Below are positions 16,846-25,370 of a DNA stretch of 64,000 nucleotides, one piece after another. The notes beneath the pieces were generated by a model, which had not been told where the DNA came from, did not search any database, and saw only the letters and a list, made by a program, of their open reading frames with translations. Source of the stretch: Arthrobacter sp. NicSoilB8 (GTDB taxonomy: Bacteria > Actinomycetota > Actinomycetes > Actinomycetales > Micrococcaceae); NCBI RefSeq assembly GCF_019977355.1, contig NZ_AP024655.1, positions 1,736,001-1,800,000 on the forward strand, read 5' to 3'. The position numbers and the translations under genes were made by a program. Within the stretch, counting starts at the first letter, position 1; every line of letters starts with the position of its first letter.

Positions 16846-17940
16846 TCAGGCGGCGCGGCTGACAGTTGCCTCTGCCAGCTTGCGGAGCGCCGTCTTGGGC
16901 AGCTCCTCCAGCGGCAGGAGGTCCAGGGCGGCGAAGGCCGCCTTCCCGAACTCATCTATCAGGACCTCAGTGGCCTGCAGCGCGCCGCAGTCCACGATGA
17001 TCCGCCGGATCTCCTCAATGTCCGCATCGCTGAGATCGGGGCTGCCCAGCTTGGCGTCGATGAACTCCGATTCGGCCGGCGCGGCCTGATCCAGGGCAAA
17101 TGCCACCAGAACCGTGCGCTTGCCCTCGCGCAGATCGTCCCCGGCAGGTTTTCCGGTAGTGACGGGGTCGCCGAAGACGCCAAGGACGTCGTCCCGCAGC
17201 TGGAACGCCTCACCCAGCGGCAGTGCGAAGGCGGAATAGCCGCGCAGCAGCTCGTCGCCGGCGCCGGCCAGGGCGCCGCCGAGCGCGAGCGGATGCTCCG
17301 TGGAGTACTTGGCCGATTTGAACCTGATAATGGATTGGGCCCGGCTGACCGCGCCTGCCCGGTCCCGCCGGGGCCCGGCAACTTCCTCCAGGATATCCAG
17401 GTACTGCCCGGCCATCACCTCGGCTCGCATGAGGTTGAAGATCAGCCGTGCCGGGCTGCCGGAGGCCGCACGGTGGCCGATTTCCGTGAAGGATTCCTCG
17501 CTGAAGGACAAGCAGAGGTCCCCGGTCAGGATGGCGGCCGCGTGGCCGAACCGTTCGCTGTCCAGCGCCCAGCCCTGCGTCTCGTGCAGTTCGCTGAAGC
17601 GGCGGTGGACGCTGGGGCCGCCCCGGCGGGTATCCGAGCGGTCAATGATGTCATCGTGGATCAGGGCCGCGGCCTGGAACAGCTCGAGGGCCGAGCCGGC
17701 AGTCACCACCTCGGCCGCTCCGGCCTCACCGCCGGCGCCGCGCCAGCCCCAGTAGCACATGAGGGCCCGGAGGCGCTTTCCACCCGTGACCAGGTTCGAG
17801 ATCGAGCCCATGAGCGGATCGATGTCCTGTGAGATTGAGGACATGACAGCCTGGCGCGTGGTCAGGAAATCTGTGAGCTTGCCGGCGACGGCGGCCACGA
17901 AGGCTGCCTGCTCGAGCCGCAGCTGTTCGGCGAGAGTCAC
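16846..17940 (-). CDS. idsA: Polyprenyl (geranylgeranyl-type) diphosphate synthase
   Basis: A trans-prenyltransferase of 364 aa that builds isoprenoid diphosphates from IPP and allylic primers, feeding carotenoids, quinones or other prenyl lipids. The first aspartate-rich motif is in LIHDDIIDRSDTRRGGPS, the second in FQLRDDVLGVFGDPVTTGKPAGDD, followed by REGKRT. GGKRLRALMCYWGW near residue 55 is the IPP-binding region. The GTG at 17940 overlaps the stop of the upstream lipoprotein gene (GTGA), so the two are translationally coupled. Its place next to the Rv2175c-type gene parallels idsA2 (Rv2173). Chain length cannot be read reliably from the residues. Confidence 0.9.
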   Translation of the reverse strand: MTLAEQLRLEQAAFVAAVAGKLTDFLTTRQAVMSSISQDIDPLMGSISNLVTGGKRLRALMCYWGWRGAGGEAGAAEVVTAGSALELFQAAALIHDDIIDRSDTRRGGPSVHRRFSELHETQGWALDSERFGHAAAILTGDLCLSFSEESFTEIGHRAASGSPARLIFNLMRAEVMAGQYLDILEEVAGPRRDRAGAVSRAQSIIRFKSAKYSTEHPLALGGALAGAGDELLRGYSAFALPLGEAFQLRDDVLGVFGDPVTTGKPAGDDLREGKRTVLVAFALDQAAPAESEFIDAKLGSPDLSDADIEEIRRIIVDCGALQATEVLIDEFGKAAFAALDLLPLEELPKTALRKLAEATVSRAA

Positions 17941-18464
17941 TTGACGGACTCGGCAGCGACGTTCGCGCCGATCGTGAAAGTGGACACTCCTGTTGTCTCC
18001 ATCACGGAGATGTTCACGGTTTCGTTGTCCCCGCGGAGGAAGTCTTTGGAGGGCACGGTGCCAACGGTTTCACCCGGTACGGCCTTGAAGCCCTGTGCCT
18101 CCAGCGCCTTGGTATAGAAGGCCAAAACATTGGCGGCGGGGCCGGTGATGCTGCCGACGAGTGCCACGGTGGCCGGCACGGTGGTCTTGTCAAAACTGCT
18201 GGACACCACCTTGGCCCCGGGCATGAGCGGCAGCAGGGCCTGCGGGAAACCGGGGACCAGGGCGCCGACCGTGGCCGAAGTGCCGGGCTCCGCAGAAGGG
18301 CTTGGGGGAGCGGTGGTGGAGGACTGCGGCGATGCGGACGAGGTCGACGCCGACGACGCCCCCGGGGTCCCGGTGCTGGCAGGCGTGCATGCGGCCAAGG
18401 CCAATAACGTGGCCGCCGCCGCGATGGCCGCTGCGGCACGTTTGCGCTGTCCAAATACCTTCAC
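17937..18464 (-). CDS. Putative lipoprotein of unknown function
   Basis: A 175-aa exported lipoprotein. A basic start (MKVFGQRKRA), a hydrophobic stretch and the lipobox LALAAC place the lipidated Cys at residue 26. A Ser/Thr/Pro/Ala-rich linker of about 40 residues follows, then a compact domain (PLMPGAKVVSSSFDKTTVPATVALVG ... AFYTKALEAQGFKAVPG ... VNISVMETTGVSTFTIGANV) that resembles small substrate-free lipoprotein folds but matches no family I can name. A Shine-Dalgarno GGAGG stands upstream of the GTG start. The overlap with idsA suggests joint expression, perhaps with membrane isoprenoid metabolism, but no function is shown. Confidence 0.75.
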   Translation of the reverse strand: MKVFGQRKRAAAAIAAAATLLALAACTPASTGTPGASSASTSSASPQSSTTAPPSPSAEPGTSATVGALVPGFPQALLPLMPGAKVVSSSFDKTTVPATVALVGSITGPAANVLAFYTKALEAQGFKAVPGETVGTVPSKDFLRGDNETVNISVMETTGVSTFTIGANVAAESVK

Positions 18465-18524
18465 AGGGATTTTCCTCCTGGTGTTGACGCGGAATCAGCC
18501 TCCAGTTTAGTCAGTCCCCGGGCA

Positions 18525-18530
18525 TAGGAT
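18525..18530 (+). promoter_or_regulatory. -10 hexamer TAGGAT, leaderless-type, before dinB
   Basis: TAGGAT ends seven bases before the GTG at 18538, which supports that codon as the real start despite the low-complexity N-terminus that follows. Confidence 0.45.
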
Positions 18531-18537
18531 TGAAGAC

Positions 18538-19986
18538 GTGGGGCCGGACGCAGAGAAACAGCCGAGAGTACGGCCAGAAGTACAGTCAGAAGCAGTGCCG
18601 GAAGCAGGGCTGGAAGCAGGGCCGGAAGCAGGGCCGGAAGCAGGGCCGGAAGCAGGGCCGAGAGAAGAACAGAGAGTACCGCCAACTGTGCGCGCCGATA
18701 TGCAGCCCCAGACGCCCGGGCGGCCCCATATCCAGCCTGGTCTCCCGAACTCTCGCCAACCGGATCTTCCGTCCCACGGACGGCTCAGCGAGGAATCCCT
18801 GCGGGAACTCCGGCGCAGCAGCATCATGCACGTTGACATGGACGCGTTCTTTGTCTCGGTGGAGCTGCGCAGCCGCCCCGAGCTGAAGGGGAAGCCCGTG
18901 ATTGTGGGCTATCCGGCGGACCGGTCCGTGGTGCTCTCCGCCTCCTACGAGGCCCGGGCATTCGGTGTCAGGTCAGCGATGCCCATGGTGGTCGCGGCAC
19001 GCATGTGCCCCTCAGCGGTCATCATTGAGCCCCGCCACAAGCTCTACTACGAAGTGTCCGGCCAGATCATGGCCATCTTTGGTTCCATTACCGATCTCGT
19101 GGAGCCGCTCAGCGTCGATGAGGCCTTCCTGGACGTCGGAGGAGCCATCCGGCGGCTCGGTCCGCCGCGTGAGATCGGAGAACTGATCCGGGCACGGGTT
19201 TTCCGGGAACTGGGAATCACGGCGTCGGTGGGGATCGCGGCGAGCAAATTTGTGGCCAAGATCGCGTCGACGCGTTGCAAACCCGACGGACTTCTCCTGA
19301 TCCGGCCCGAGGAAACGGTCCCATACCTGCACAGCCTGCCCGTCAGCGCGCTGTGGGGAGTAGGGGGCAAGACGGTAGAGGTGCTTGCCCGGCGGGGTAT
19401 CCGCACGGTCGCTGATGTCGCCGCCTCACCCCTGCCCTCGCTCCGGAAGCTCCTAGGTGCCGCGGGGGAGCATGTCTACCAGCTTTCGTGGGGCATCGAT
19501 CCGCGGCCCGTGACGCCCGTCCGGCTGGAAAAGAGCATCGGGGCCGAGGAAACCTTCGCCACGGATACCGCCGATGACGCCCTGCTGCATCGGGAACTGC
19601 TGCGGCTTTCGCACCGGACGGCCGAACGCCTCCGCGGTGCGGGCATGCATGCCCGCACCATTGCGCTCAAGCTGCGCTACGCGGATTTTTCCACCATTAC
19701 CCGCAGCCGCACCGTGAGCACCCCGATCGACAGCGCCCAGCTGCTCTACGCCGTCGCAGTACAGCTCCTGGAATCCGTGGGCGACAGGCCCATGACAGTG
19801 CGGCTCGTGGGCATCCGGGCGGAACAGCTGGAAGAGGCCGCTGACGCGCCGCTGCAGCTCAGCCTGGACCGCCGGGACGATAATTGGCGGGCCGCTGAAC
19901 AAGCCCTCGATGCGGTCACCCGGAAATTCGGCAACAAATCAGTTTTGCCCGCACGGCTCCTGGATCCCGGGGCCACCACCGAATGA
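18538..19986 (+). CDS. dinB: DNA polymerase IV (DinB) with repetitive N-terminal extension
   Basis: Y-family translesion polymerase of 482 aa. The catalytic core starts near residue 97: HVDMDAFFVSVE (Asp100, Asp102, steric gate Phe105), SVDEAFLDV, ASVGIAASKFVAKIAS, ALWGVGGKTVEVLARRGI and the little-finger region ending with QLSLDRR, a plausible beta-clamp contact. Ordinary DinB proteins begin just before the core; here about 95 residues precede it, containing an EAGP repeat encoded by six 12-bp DNA units. A TAGGAT hexamer seven bases before the GTG favours the long form, but a start downstream (for example the ATG at 18706) is possible. It is divergent from the lipoprotein gene. Confidence 0.88.
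   Translation: MGPDAEKQPRVRPEVQSEAVPEAGLEAGPEAGPEAGPEAGPREEQRVPPTVRADMQPQTPGRPHIQPGLPNSRQPDLPSHGRLSEESLRELRRSSIMHVDMDAFFVSVELRSRPELKGKPVIVGYPADRSVVLSASYEARAFGVRSAMPMVVAARMCPSAVIIEPRHKLYYEVSGQIMAIFGSITDLVEPLSVDEAFLDVGGAIRRLGPPREIGELIRARVFRELGITASVGIAASKFVAKIASTRCKPDGLLLIRPEETVPYLHSLPVSALWGVGGKTVEVLARRGIRTVADVAASPLPSLRKLLGAAGEHVYQLSWGIDPRPVTPVRLEKSIGAEETFATDTADDALLHRELLRLSHRTAERLRGAGMHARTIALKLRYADFSTITRSRTVSTPIDSAQLLYAVAVQLLESVGDRPMTVRLVGIRAEQLEEAADAPLQLSLDRRDDNWRAAEQALDAVTRKFGNKSVLPARLLDPGATTE
18589..18660. repeat. 12-bp tandem repeat, six copies
   Basis: The unit GAAGCAGGGCCG is repeated six times; the last four are identical. It encodes the EAGP repeats in the N-terminal extension of DinB. 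Confidence 0.95.
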
Positions 19987-20017
19987 GTCGGCAGGGTCTT
20001 GTCGGCCCTCAATTTAC

Positions 20018-20052
20018 GGCCCTGTCAAGGCCCGGCGGGCCGGGACAGGGCC
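20018..20052 (+). terminator. Terminator of dinB
   Basis: Arms GGCCCTGTC (20018-20026) and GACAGGGCC (20044-20052) flank an inner hairpin GGCCCGGCGGGCC. A short run of T follows only after TTAAGACTG. The rest of the gap to 20289 is comparatively AT-rich (TTATTAATACC near 20093) and may hold the promoter of the next gene; nothing else is recognised there. Confidence 0.65.
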
Positions 20053-20289
20053 TTAAGACTGTCTTTCAGAACGGGCCGCGACAATCTATCCTTATTAATA
20101 CCTAGGTTTAGGACGACTGGATCGACAGCTGAGGCAAAGATCCGGCGAGCTGAGGGCCGGCACGGGACTATTGAATTGCCCCTTTTCGCCAATGACGGCG
20201 ATGGGGAACCACTTCGGAATCCCGGGCGTTAGGGGATTAGGGCAATGGCCACGTCATGAGACGACGATGGCAGACTTGAGGAGGTCGTG

Positions 20290-20661
20290 ATGCCGCTCTC
20301 GGAGCACGAACAGAAGTTGCTGGAGCAACTTGAGAAGCAGCTGCATGAAGACGATCCCAAGTTCGCCAGTTCCATGGGATCGGTCCCCGGGCGATCTTGG
20401 TCCACCCGCCACCTCGTCATCGGCGTGCTCGCCACTCTCGCAGGCGTGCTGCTGTTGCTAGTGGGTGTGTCTATGCAGAACATCTTTGTCGGGGTTCTTG
20501 GCTTTGTGGTCATGGGCGCCGGCGTGTATTTCGCCACAATGCGCAGTTCGGCGGTCGGCAAGGCCAAGGCAGCCGGCGGGCGCAAGCAGGGCAAACCCCG
20601 GAGTTCGTTTATGAGCAACCTTGAGCAGCGCTGGGACGAACGGCACCGGGGCGAACCTTAA
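20290..20661 (+). CDS. DUF3040 family membrane protein
   Basis: A 123-aa actinobacterial protein of unknown role. It begins with the family hallmark MPLSEHEQKLLEQLEKQLHEDDPKFA, followed by two adjacent hydrophobic helices (LVIGVLATLAGVLLLLVGVSM and IFVGVLGFVVMGAGVYFA), and ends with a basic soluble tail. The ATG at 20290 is preferred to the GTG one codon earlier because GAGGAGG is at the right distance. The family often lies directly before mraZ in actinobacteria, as here, but a terminator separates them. Confidence 0.85.
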   Translation: MPLSEHEQKLLEQLEKQLHEDDPKFASSMGSVPGRSWSTRHLVIGVLATLAGVLLLLVGVSMQNIFVGVLGFVVMGAGVYFATMRSSAVGKAKAAGGRKQGKPRSSFMSNLEQRWDERHRGEP

Positions 20662-20724
20662 ACTGCTCCACGAGGGATTCGCAGACCTCCACTTCCCGCC
20701 ACCGGTTCACCGGGGGACGGCTCG

Positions 20725-20754
20725 AGACCCGCTTAGGCGGGTCTTTCGCCTTTT
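20725..20754 (+). terminator. Terminator of the DUF3040 gene
   Basis: AGACCCGC (20725-20732), loop TTAG, GCGGGTCT (20737-20744), then TTCGCCTTTT. A canonical rho-independent signal, ending the transcript before the mraZ promoter region. Confidence 0.85.
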
Positions 20755-20972
20755 AAGCGGCAATTTTCCCCTGTCCGGGACAAATCAGGGCCACGCCGAG
20801 GAATTCTTTCGCGCCGGCGCAGGGTCCGCAGCCTGGATCGGCGACGGCGGTCGCCGCAAGGACTCAAAAGCGCTCCACTTTCCCCCACCAATCCCATCTC
20901 CTTGCAAATGCTGGGAAGAAAGGCGATTAACATCCGCATATTTGTCCAAACATCCCGGGCGTGTCGTTGACT

Positions 20973-21002
20973 GTGGAGCGATGTGGAGTAATGTGGAGGG
21001 CG
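20973..21002 (+). promoter_or_regulatory. Three MraZ-type boxes upstream of mraZ
   Basis: GTGGAG is repeated three times at 20973, 20983 and 20993, an exact 10-bp period, about 60-90 bases before the mraZ start. In Escherichia coli MraZ binds three TGGGN repeats separated by 5 bases, the same period, in front of its own operon. The remainder of the 20755-21062 interval shows no gene. Confidence 0.6.
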
Positions 21003-21062
21003 TAAGAGGGTAGTGGCAGCGCAGGGGACGTTTGACTTCCTAGAACAGACAGGCGGTGGGCC

Positions 21063-21491
21063 GTGTTTCTCGGCACACATTCGCCACGTCTGGACGAAAA
21101 AGGTCGGATTATCCTCCCTGCGAAGTTCCGCGAGGAACTTGCAAGCGGGCTGGTTCTCACAAGAGGCCAGGAGCGTTGCATCTACGTCTTCAGTGAGGCG
21201 GAATTCGGCCGGGTTCACGAGCAGATGCGGGAGGCTCCAATTTCCTCCAAGCAAGCACGTGACTACATCCGTGTTTTCCTCTCTGGAGCCTCGGACGAGG
21301 TACCTGACAAGCAGGGGCGCGTGACGATTCCGCCGGCGCTCCGGGAGTACGCAGGTCTAGGCCGGGAACTCGCCGTCATTGGCGCAGGGTCCCGGGCGGA
21401 GATCTGGGACGCCCAGGCCTGGAGTGAGTACCTGGCCGAAAAGGAAACCGCCTTCTCGGAGACCGACGACGCAATCCCGGGGATTCTCTGA
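21063..21491 (+). CDS. mraZ: Transcriptional regulator MraZ
   Basis: First gene of the division/cell-wall cluster. MraZ is an AbrB-like, ring-forming DNA-binding protein that regulates the dcw operon. The 142 aa contain two SpoVT/AbrB-type repeats: [25 protein letters not shown] and [26 protein letters not shown], each with the DxKGR(I/V)xxP motif. The start is GTG with a weak purine-rich stretch (AGGCGGTGGG) before it. Three candidate boxes for the protein itself lie upstream, suggesting autoregulation. A 197-base spacer with a large hairpin separates it from rsmH. Confidence 0.95.
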   Translation: MFLGTHSPRLDEKGRIILPAKFREELASGLVLTRGQERCIYVFSEAEFGRVHEQMREAPISSKQARDYIRVFLSGASDEVPDKQGRVTIPPALREYAGLGRELAVIGAGSRAEIWDAQAWSEYLAEKETAFSETDDAIPGIL

Positions 21492-21513
21492 ATTCCCGCC
21501 GATAAACAGCACA

Positions 21514-21629
21514 CAACGTTCCTTGATCGAGATCTCCAGCCGCCCATCCGGCTGCTGTCCTGGCTCACTTCCCCGGAGCCAGGCCGGCGCAGGGTAGGCG
21601 CGGATGGGGATCTGGACCAAGGAATGTTG
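21514..21629 (+). promoter_or_regulatory. 116-nt nested stem-loop between mraZ and rsmH
   Basis: The spacer folds on itself in nested order. CAACGTTCCTTG (21514-21525) pairs with CAAGGAATGTTG (21618-21629), one G-U. TCCAG pairs with CTGGA further in, CCCATCCG (21543-21550) with CGGATGGG (21601-21608), and CCTGGCTC (21559-21566) with GAGCCAGG (21576-21583). No T-run follows, so it is not an ordinary terminator. A cis-acting RNA or a relic of a small inverted-repeat element are both possible. Confidence 0.5.
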
Positions 21630-21688
21630 CTTAAGAGCCTCAGCCAGCTACGCGTAACCAACAAACTCGCCAACGAAAGGACGAAGGC

Positions 21689-22687
21689 ATGACGGATCCC
21701 GACCAGGCGAAGCCTACGTCCGAACGCCATGTACCGGTCCTCAAGGATCGGTGCATCAATTTGTTGGCCCCTGGTTTCGAAGCTGCCCGGAGCAGAGGCG
21801 AGACTCCGGTGGTCATCGATGCCACGCTCGGCATGGGCGGCCATTCCGAGGCCCTCCTCCAGCGTTTTGAAGACCTTCACCTGATCGGCATCGACCGCGA
21901 CGAGGAGGCACTGGCCTTGGCGGGGGAGCGGCTGAAGCCCTTCGCGGACCGGATCGATCTTGTCCACGCCGTCTACGACGAAATCCCGGACGTCCTTGAG
22001 GACCTGGGCTTCACCGAAGTCCACGGTGTGCTCATGGACCTTGGCGTCTCTTCCCTTCAACTGGACGAACGGGAGCGCGGCTTCGCCTACTCCTTTGACG
22101 CCCCGCTGGACATGCGAATGGACACGAGCCGCGGCCAGACCGCGGCCGACGTCGTCAACAACTACAGCGAAGAGGACCTTGTCCGGATCATCCGGAAATG
22201 GGGCGAGGAAAAGTTCGCCGGCCGCATCGCGAACAGGATTGTTGCCGCGCGCGCCGACAAGCCCTTCACCACTACCGGGGAACTCGTCGAACAGATCCGT
22301 TCCGTGGTGCCCGCGGGTGCCGCCAAGTCCGGCGGACATCCCGCCAAGCGCACGTTCCAAGCACTCCGGATCGAGGTCAACGAGGAACTGGACGTGCTCG
22401 AGCGTGCCATCCCGGCAGCGATCGAGGCCATCGCAGTAGGCGGCCGCGTCGTGGTCATGTCCTACCACTCCCTTGAAGACAAGATCGTCAAGGGCTTCTT
22501 CCAAGCCGGATCGAAGTCCTCCGCCCCGCTCGGCTTCCCGGTCGAGCTCGAAGAGCACAAAGCCGAACTCAAAACCCTGACGAAGGGCACCGAGGTGCCC
22601 ACCGCCGCTGAAATCGCTGAAAACCCCCGCGCAGCTTCCGCCCGGCTGCGCGCCGTCGAACGCATCAAAGCCAGGAGAGCAGCATGA
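21689..22687 (+). CDS. rsmH: 16S rRNA (cytosine(1402)-N4)-methyltransferase
   Basis: RsmH (MraW) methylates C1402 of 16S rRNA in the decoding centre with SAM. The 332 aa carry [13 protein letters not shown] at the N-terminus, the SAM motif [63 protein letters not shown] and [14 protein letters not shown], all family signatures. The start ATG at 21689 has AAAGGACGAAGG upstream. The stop overlaps the ftsL start (ATGA). The length is slightly above the family average because of an N-terminal extension. Confidence 0.96.
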   Translation: MTDPDQAKPTSERHVPVLKDRCINLLAPGFEAARSRGETPVVIDATLGMGGHSEALLQRFEDLHLIGIDRDEEALALAGERLKPFADRIDLVHAVYDEIPDVLEDLGFTEVHGVLMDLGVSSLQLDERERGFAYSFDAPLDMRMDTSRGQTAADVVNNYSEEDLVRIIRKWGEEKFAGRIANRIVAARADKPFTTTGELVEQIRSVVPAGAAKSGGHPAKRTFQALRIEVNEELDVLERAIPAAIEAIAVGGRVVVMSYHSLEDKIVKGFFQAGSKSSAPLGFPVELEEHKAELKTLTKGTEVPTAAEIAENPRAASARLRAVERIKARRAA

Positions 22688-23373
22688 GCAACGCCGCAGT
22701 CAACAGCTATCCCGTTGCCCAGGGCGCCACTGCCCGCGCCCTGCCCGGCATCCGCCCCGGCACCGGTCCTGCCCGGAAGTCACGCACTCCGCTGTCGCTG
22801 GTCCGCTCGGCACCCCGCAAGCGCCGCGCGCCATTCGTCGTCCTCTGCTTCGGACTCCTGGCGGTTGCCCTCATGGCCGTGCTGGTGCTGAACATCTCCG
22901 TCTCCTCCGCGCAGTACCAGCTGGTCCAGCTCCGCAGTGAGCAGACCACCCTGACCAAGCAGAATCAGGACCTCACCCAGCAGGTGCAGAATTTCGACGC
23001 CCCGCAGAACCTCGCCGCCAAGGCCACAGAACTGGGCATGGTGGCGTCCCTCGCCAAGGGCCAGATCGACCTCTCCACCCTGAGCGTCACCGGCAAGGCC
23101 AAGCCAGCCGTCAAGGGCGACGCCCCGGGCGCCGTCATCGCCGCACCGGCCGTCGCCGGGCAGCGCACCGTCGTGCCGCCGGCCGCTGGAAACGATCCGC
23201 TCGCCCAGCGCAAAGCGGCGGACACGACGGCGGACACGAAGCAGGCGGACACGAAGCAGGCGGACACGAAGCCGGCTCCGGCAGACGCCGCACCCGCACG
23301 GCCCGCAGCCCCCGCCGTCGAACTCCACGGCGGATCGGTGCCGGCCCCCGCACAGAAGGTGCCCGGGCAGTAA
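22684..23373 (+). CDS. ftsL: Cell division protein FtsL-like
   Basis: A bitopic division protein of 229 aa, placed as always between rsmH and ftsI. A basic cytosolic N-terminus (about 55 residues) is followed by one TM helix ([20 protein letters not shown]) and a coiled-coil-forming segment ([28 protein letters not shown]), the FtsL/DivIC pattern. FtsL with FtsB and FtsQ activates FtsW-FtsI at the septum. The long tail after residue 130 is low-complexity and contains an ADTKQ repeat encoded by 15-bp DNA units. It overlaps rsmH by four bases. Assignment rests on position and topology, since FtsL is poorly conserved in sequence. Confidence 0.85.
   Translation: MSNAAVNSYPVAQGATARALPGIRPGTGPARKSRTPLSLVRSAPRKRRAPFVVLCFGLLAVALMAVLVLNISVSSAQYQLVQLRSEQTTLTKQNQDLTQQVQNFDAPQNLAAKATELGMVASLAKGQIDLSTLSVTGKAKPAVKGDAPGAVIAAPAVAGQRTVVPPAAGNDPLAQRKAADTTADTKQADTKQADTKPAPADAAPARPAAPAVELHGGSVPAPAQKVPGQ
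23218..23271. repeat. 15-bp tandem repeat in ftsL
   Basis: The unit GCGGACACGAAGCAG occurs about 3.6 times in frame, encoding the ADTKQ repeats of the FtsL tail. Confidence 0.9.
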
Positions 23374-23418
23374 CGTTCACTGACCAACCACCAGCAAGGC
23401 AAGCAGCAAGGACTCACC

Positions 23419-25221
23419 GTGGCGCAGAACACCGGCAAGGCAAGCAAGGCGAAAGCCCCAAACGCCACCCGGCGGCTCCGCTGGGGGCTCGGCATCATGC
23501 TGACGCTCCTGCTGGTGGTCGGCGGCAAGCTGTTCATGGTCCAGGGGCTGGACGTCGGGGGCATGGCAGAAGCCGCGCTCAATAACCGGCTCACTCCGAT
23601 CGAGCTGCCCGCGGAGCGCGGCAGTATCCTCGATTCCTCCGGTACGGTCCTGGCCAGCAGCGTCATCCGCTACAACATCGTGGTGGACCAGACGGTCAAC
23701 ACCAAGACTGATTCCTTCCGCCGGCTCGAAACCGTCAATGGCAAGGACGAACTCGTCAAGGTCACCAGGGACCAGGGCATCTCCGAGCTGGCCGGCGTGC
23801 TCGGCATGGACCGGGACGCGCTGCGCGAGGCCCTGACCGGAACCCAGCGGTATTACATCGTGGCCAAGGATTTGAAGCCCGACGTCGAAGACAAGGTCTC
23901 CAAGCTGCAGATTCCCGGCATCGTCACCGAAGGCACCAGCAAGCGGGTCTATCCCAACGGTTCCGTGGCCGGCGGAATTGTCGGGTTCCTCAAAGACGGC
24001 ACCACCGGGCAGGCGGGGCTCGAGCAGACCCAGGACGAGATCCTCAAGGGAACGCCTGGCAAACGCGTGTTCGAGATCGGCGCCGACGGACTGCGCATCC
24101 CTGTGGGCGTGGACGAGCTGACGCCGGCGATCAACGGCAAAGACATCAAGCTCACGCTGAACTCTGACCTGCAGTACTTCTCCCAGCAGGCGATCCAAAG
24201 CCAGAAGGACAAGCTCGGCGCCGAATGGGGCGTGATCGTGGTCTCCGACGCCAAGACCGGCAACATCATCGCCATGGCGGACACCGACGCCCCGGATCCC
24301 AACGACCCCGGCAAGGTTGCCGCCCAGGACCGCGGCGTCCGGGCCGTCACCGCCTCCTACGAGCCGGGGTCGGTGGAGAAGATGATCACGGCCGCGGCCG
24401 TGATCGAAGAGGGGAAGTCCAGCCCGCTGGATACCTTCACCATTCCGCCCACCTACACCGTGGACGGGCAGACCTTCAGTGACGCGTTCGAACACGGCAC
24501 CGAGCAACGGACGCTGGCTGGCATCGTCGGCTATTCCATGAATACCGGGACGGTCATGGTGGGCCAGCGCCTGAGCAAGGAACAGCGCTATGGCTGGCTG
24601 CAGAAGTTCGGCATCGGCGACGCCCCCGACATCGGCCTTCCGGCCGAGTCCAAGGGCATCCTGACTCCGGCCGACCAATGGGACGGCCGCCAGCAGTACA
24701 CCGTGCTCTTCGGCCAGGGCGTCGCCCAATCCACCCTCCAGACCGTCCGGGCCTACCAGAGCATCGCCAACGACGGCGTGATGCTTCAGCCGCGGCTGAT
24801 TGACAGCTACATCAACCCGGACGGAACCGAGGAAAAAGTCCCGGCCAAGGACCCGCAGCAGGTGGTCAGCAAGGAGACCGCGAAGCAGGTCCGCGACATC
24901 CTGGAGAGCGCCGTGACCGAAGGCGAGATCAAGGAGGCAGCGATCGACGGGTACCGGGTAGGTGCCAAGACGGGCACCTCCGAATCGCCCTGCGATGACG
25001 GCAAATCCGGCTTCTGCGGCTTTACTGCCTCGATCATCGGAATGGCGCCCATGGACGATCCGCGGTTTATTGTGGAGGTGGTCCTGCAACGGCCCAAGGG
25101 AAGCATCTACGGAATCACCAACGGACCGGTGTTCCGTTCGGTGATGAGCCAGACACTGCGCACGTTCAACGTCCAGCCCTCCACCGGCGAACCCGTCCGG
25201 CTGCCGCAGTACGCCAAGTAG
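23419..25221 (+). CDS. ftsI: Septal peptidoglycan transpeptidase FtsI (PBP3)
   Basis: Monofunctional class B penicillin-binding protein (600 aa) that cross-links septal peptidoglycan, acting with FtsW. A short cytosolic N-terminus and one TM helix (GLGIMLTLLLVVGGKLFMVQGL) precede the dimerisation domain (ERGSILDSSGTVLA) and the transpeptidase domain. The active-site motifs are SVEK (nucleophile Ser318), SMN (373-375) and KTGT (517-520). No PASTA domain follows. The start is GTG at 23419 with AAGGA upstream. It is the target of beta-lactams. A 149-base gap without a recognised gene separates it from murE. Confidence 0.96.
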   Translation: MAQNTGKASKAKAPNATRRLRWGLGIMLTLLLVVGGKLFMVQGLDVGGMAEAALNNRLTPIELPAERGSILDSSGTVLASSVIRYNIVVDQTVNTKTDSFRRLETVNGKDELVKVTRDQGISELAGVLGMDRDALREALTGTQRYYIVAKDLKPDVEDKVSKLQIPGIVTEGTSKRVYPNGSVAGGIVGFLKDGTTGQAGLEQTQDEILKGTPGKRVFEIGADGLRIPVGVDELTPAINGKDIKLTLNSDLQYFSQQAIQSQKDKLGAEWGVIVVSDAKTGNIIAMADTDAPDPNDPGKVAAQDRGVRAVTASYEPGSVEKMITAAAVIEEGKSSPLDTFTIPPTYTVDGQTFSDAFEHGTEQRTLAGIVGYSMNTGTVMVGQRLSKEQRYGWLQKFGIGDAPDIGLPAESKGILTPADQWDGRQQYTVLFGQGVAQSTLQTVRAYQSIANDGVMLQPRLIDSYINPDGTEEKVPAKDPQQVVSKETAKQVRDILESAVTEGEIKEAAIDGYRVGAKTGTSESPCDDGKSGFCGFTASIIGMAPMDDPRFIVEVVLQRPKGSIYGITNGPVFRSVMSQTLRTFNVQPSTGEPVRLPQYAK

Positions 25222-25370
25222 CCCCTTTTCCGCCCGGCACCCGGACGTCACAATCCGGCGCCCAACCACAGTGCCTGCGGGCCGGAGCATGTCTCCGTGC
25301 GCAGCGCCCCATCCACGCAGTTCCCGACCCAAACAGTGCCCGACCCACTAGCACCACAACGGAGATCCAC

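Noticed and set aside
18461-18685. Minus-strand frame encoding LLPALLPALL repeats
   Set aside because: It is only the reverse reading of the 12-bp DNA repeat in dinB.
23377-25332. Open frame of 651 codons antisense to ftsI
   Set aside because: Shadow of the third-position GC bias of ftsI.
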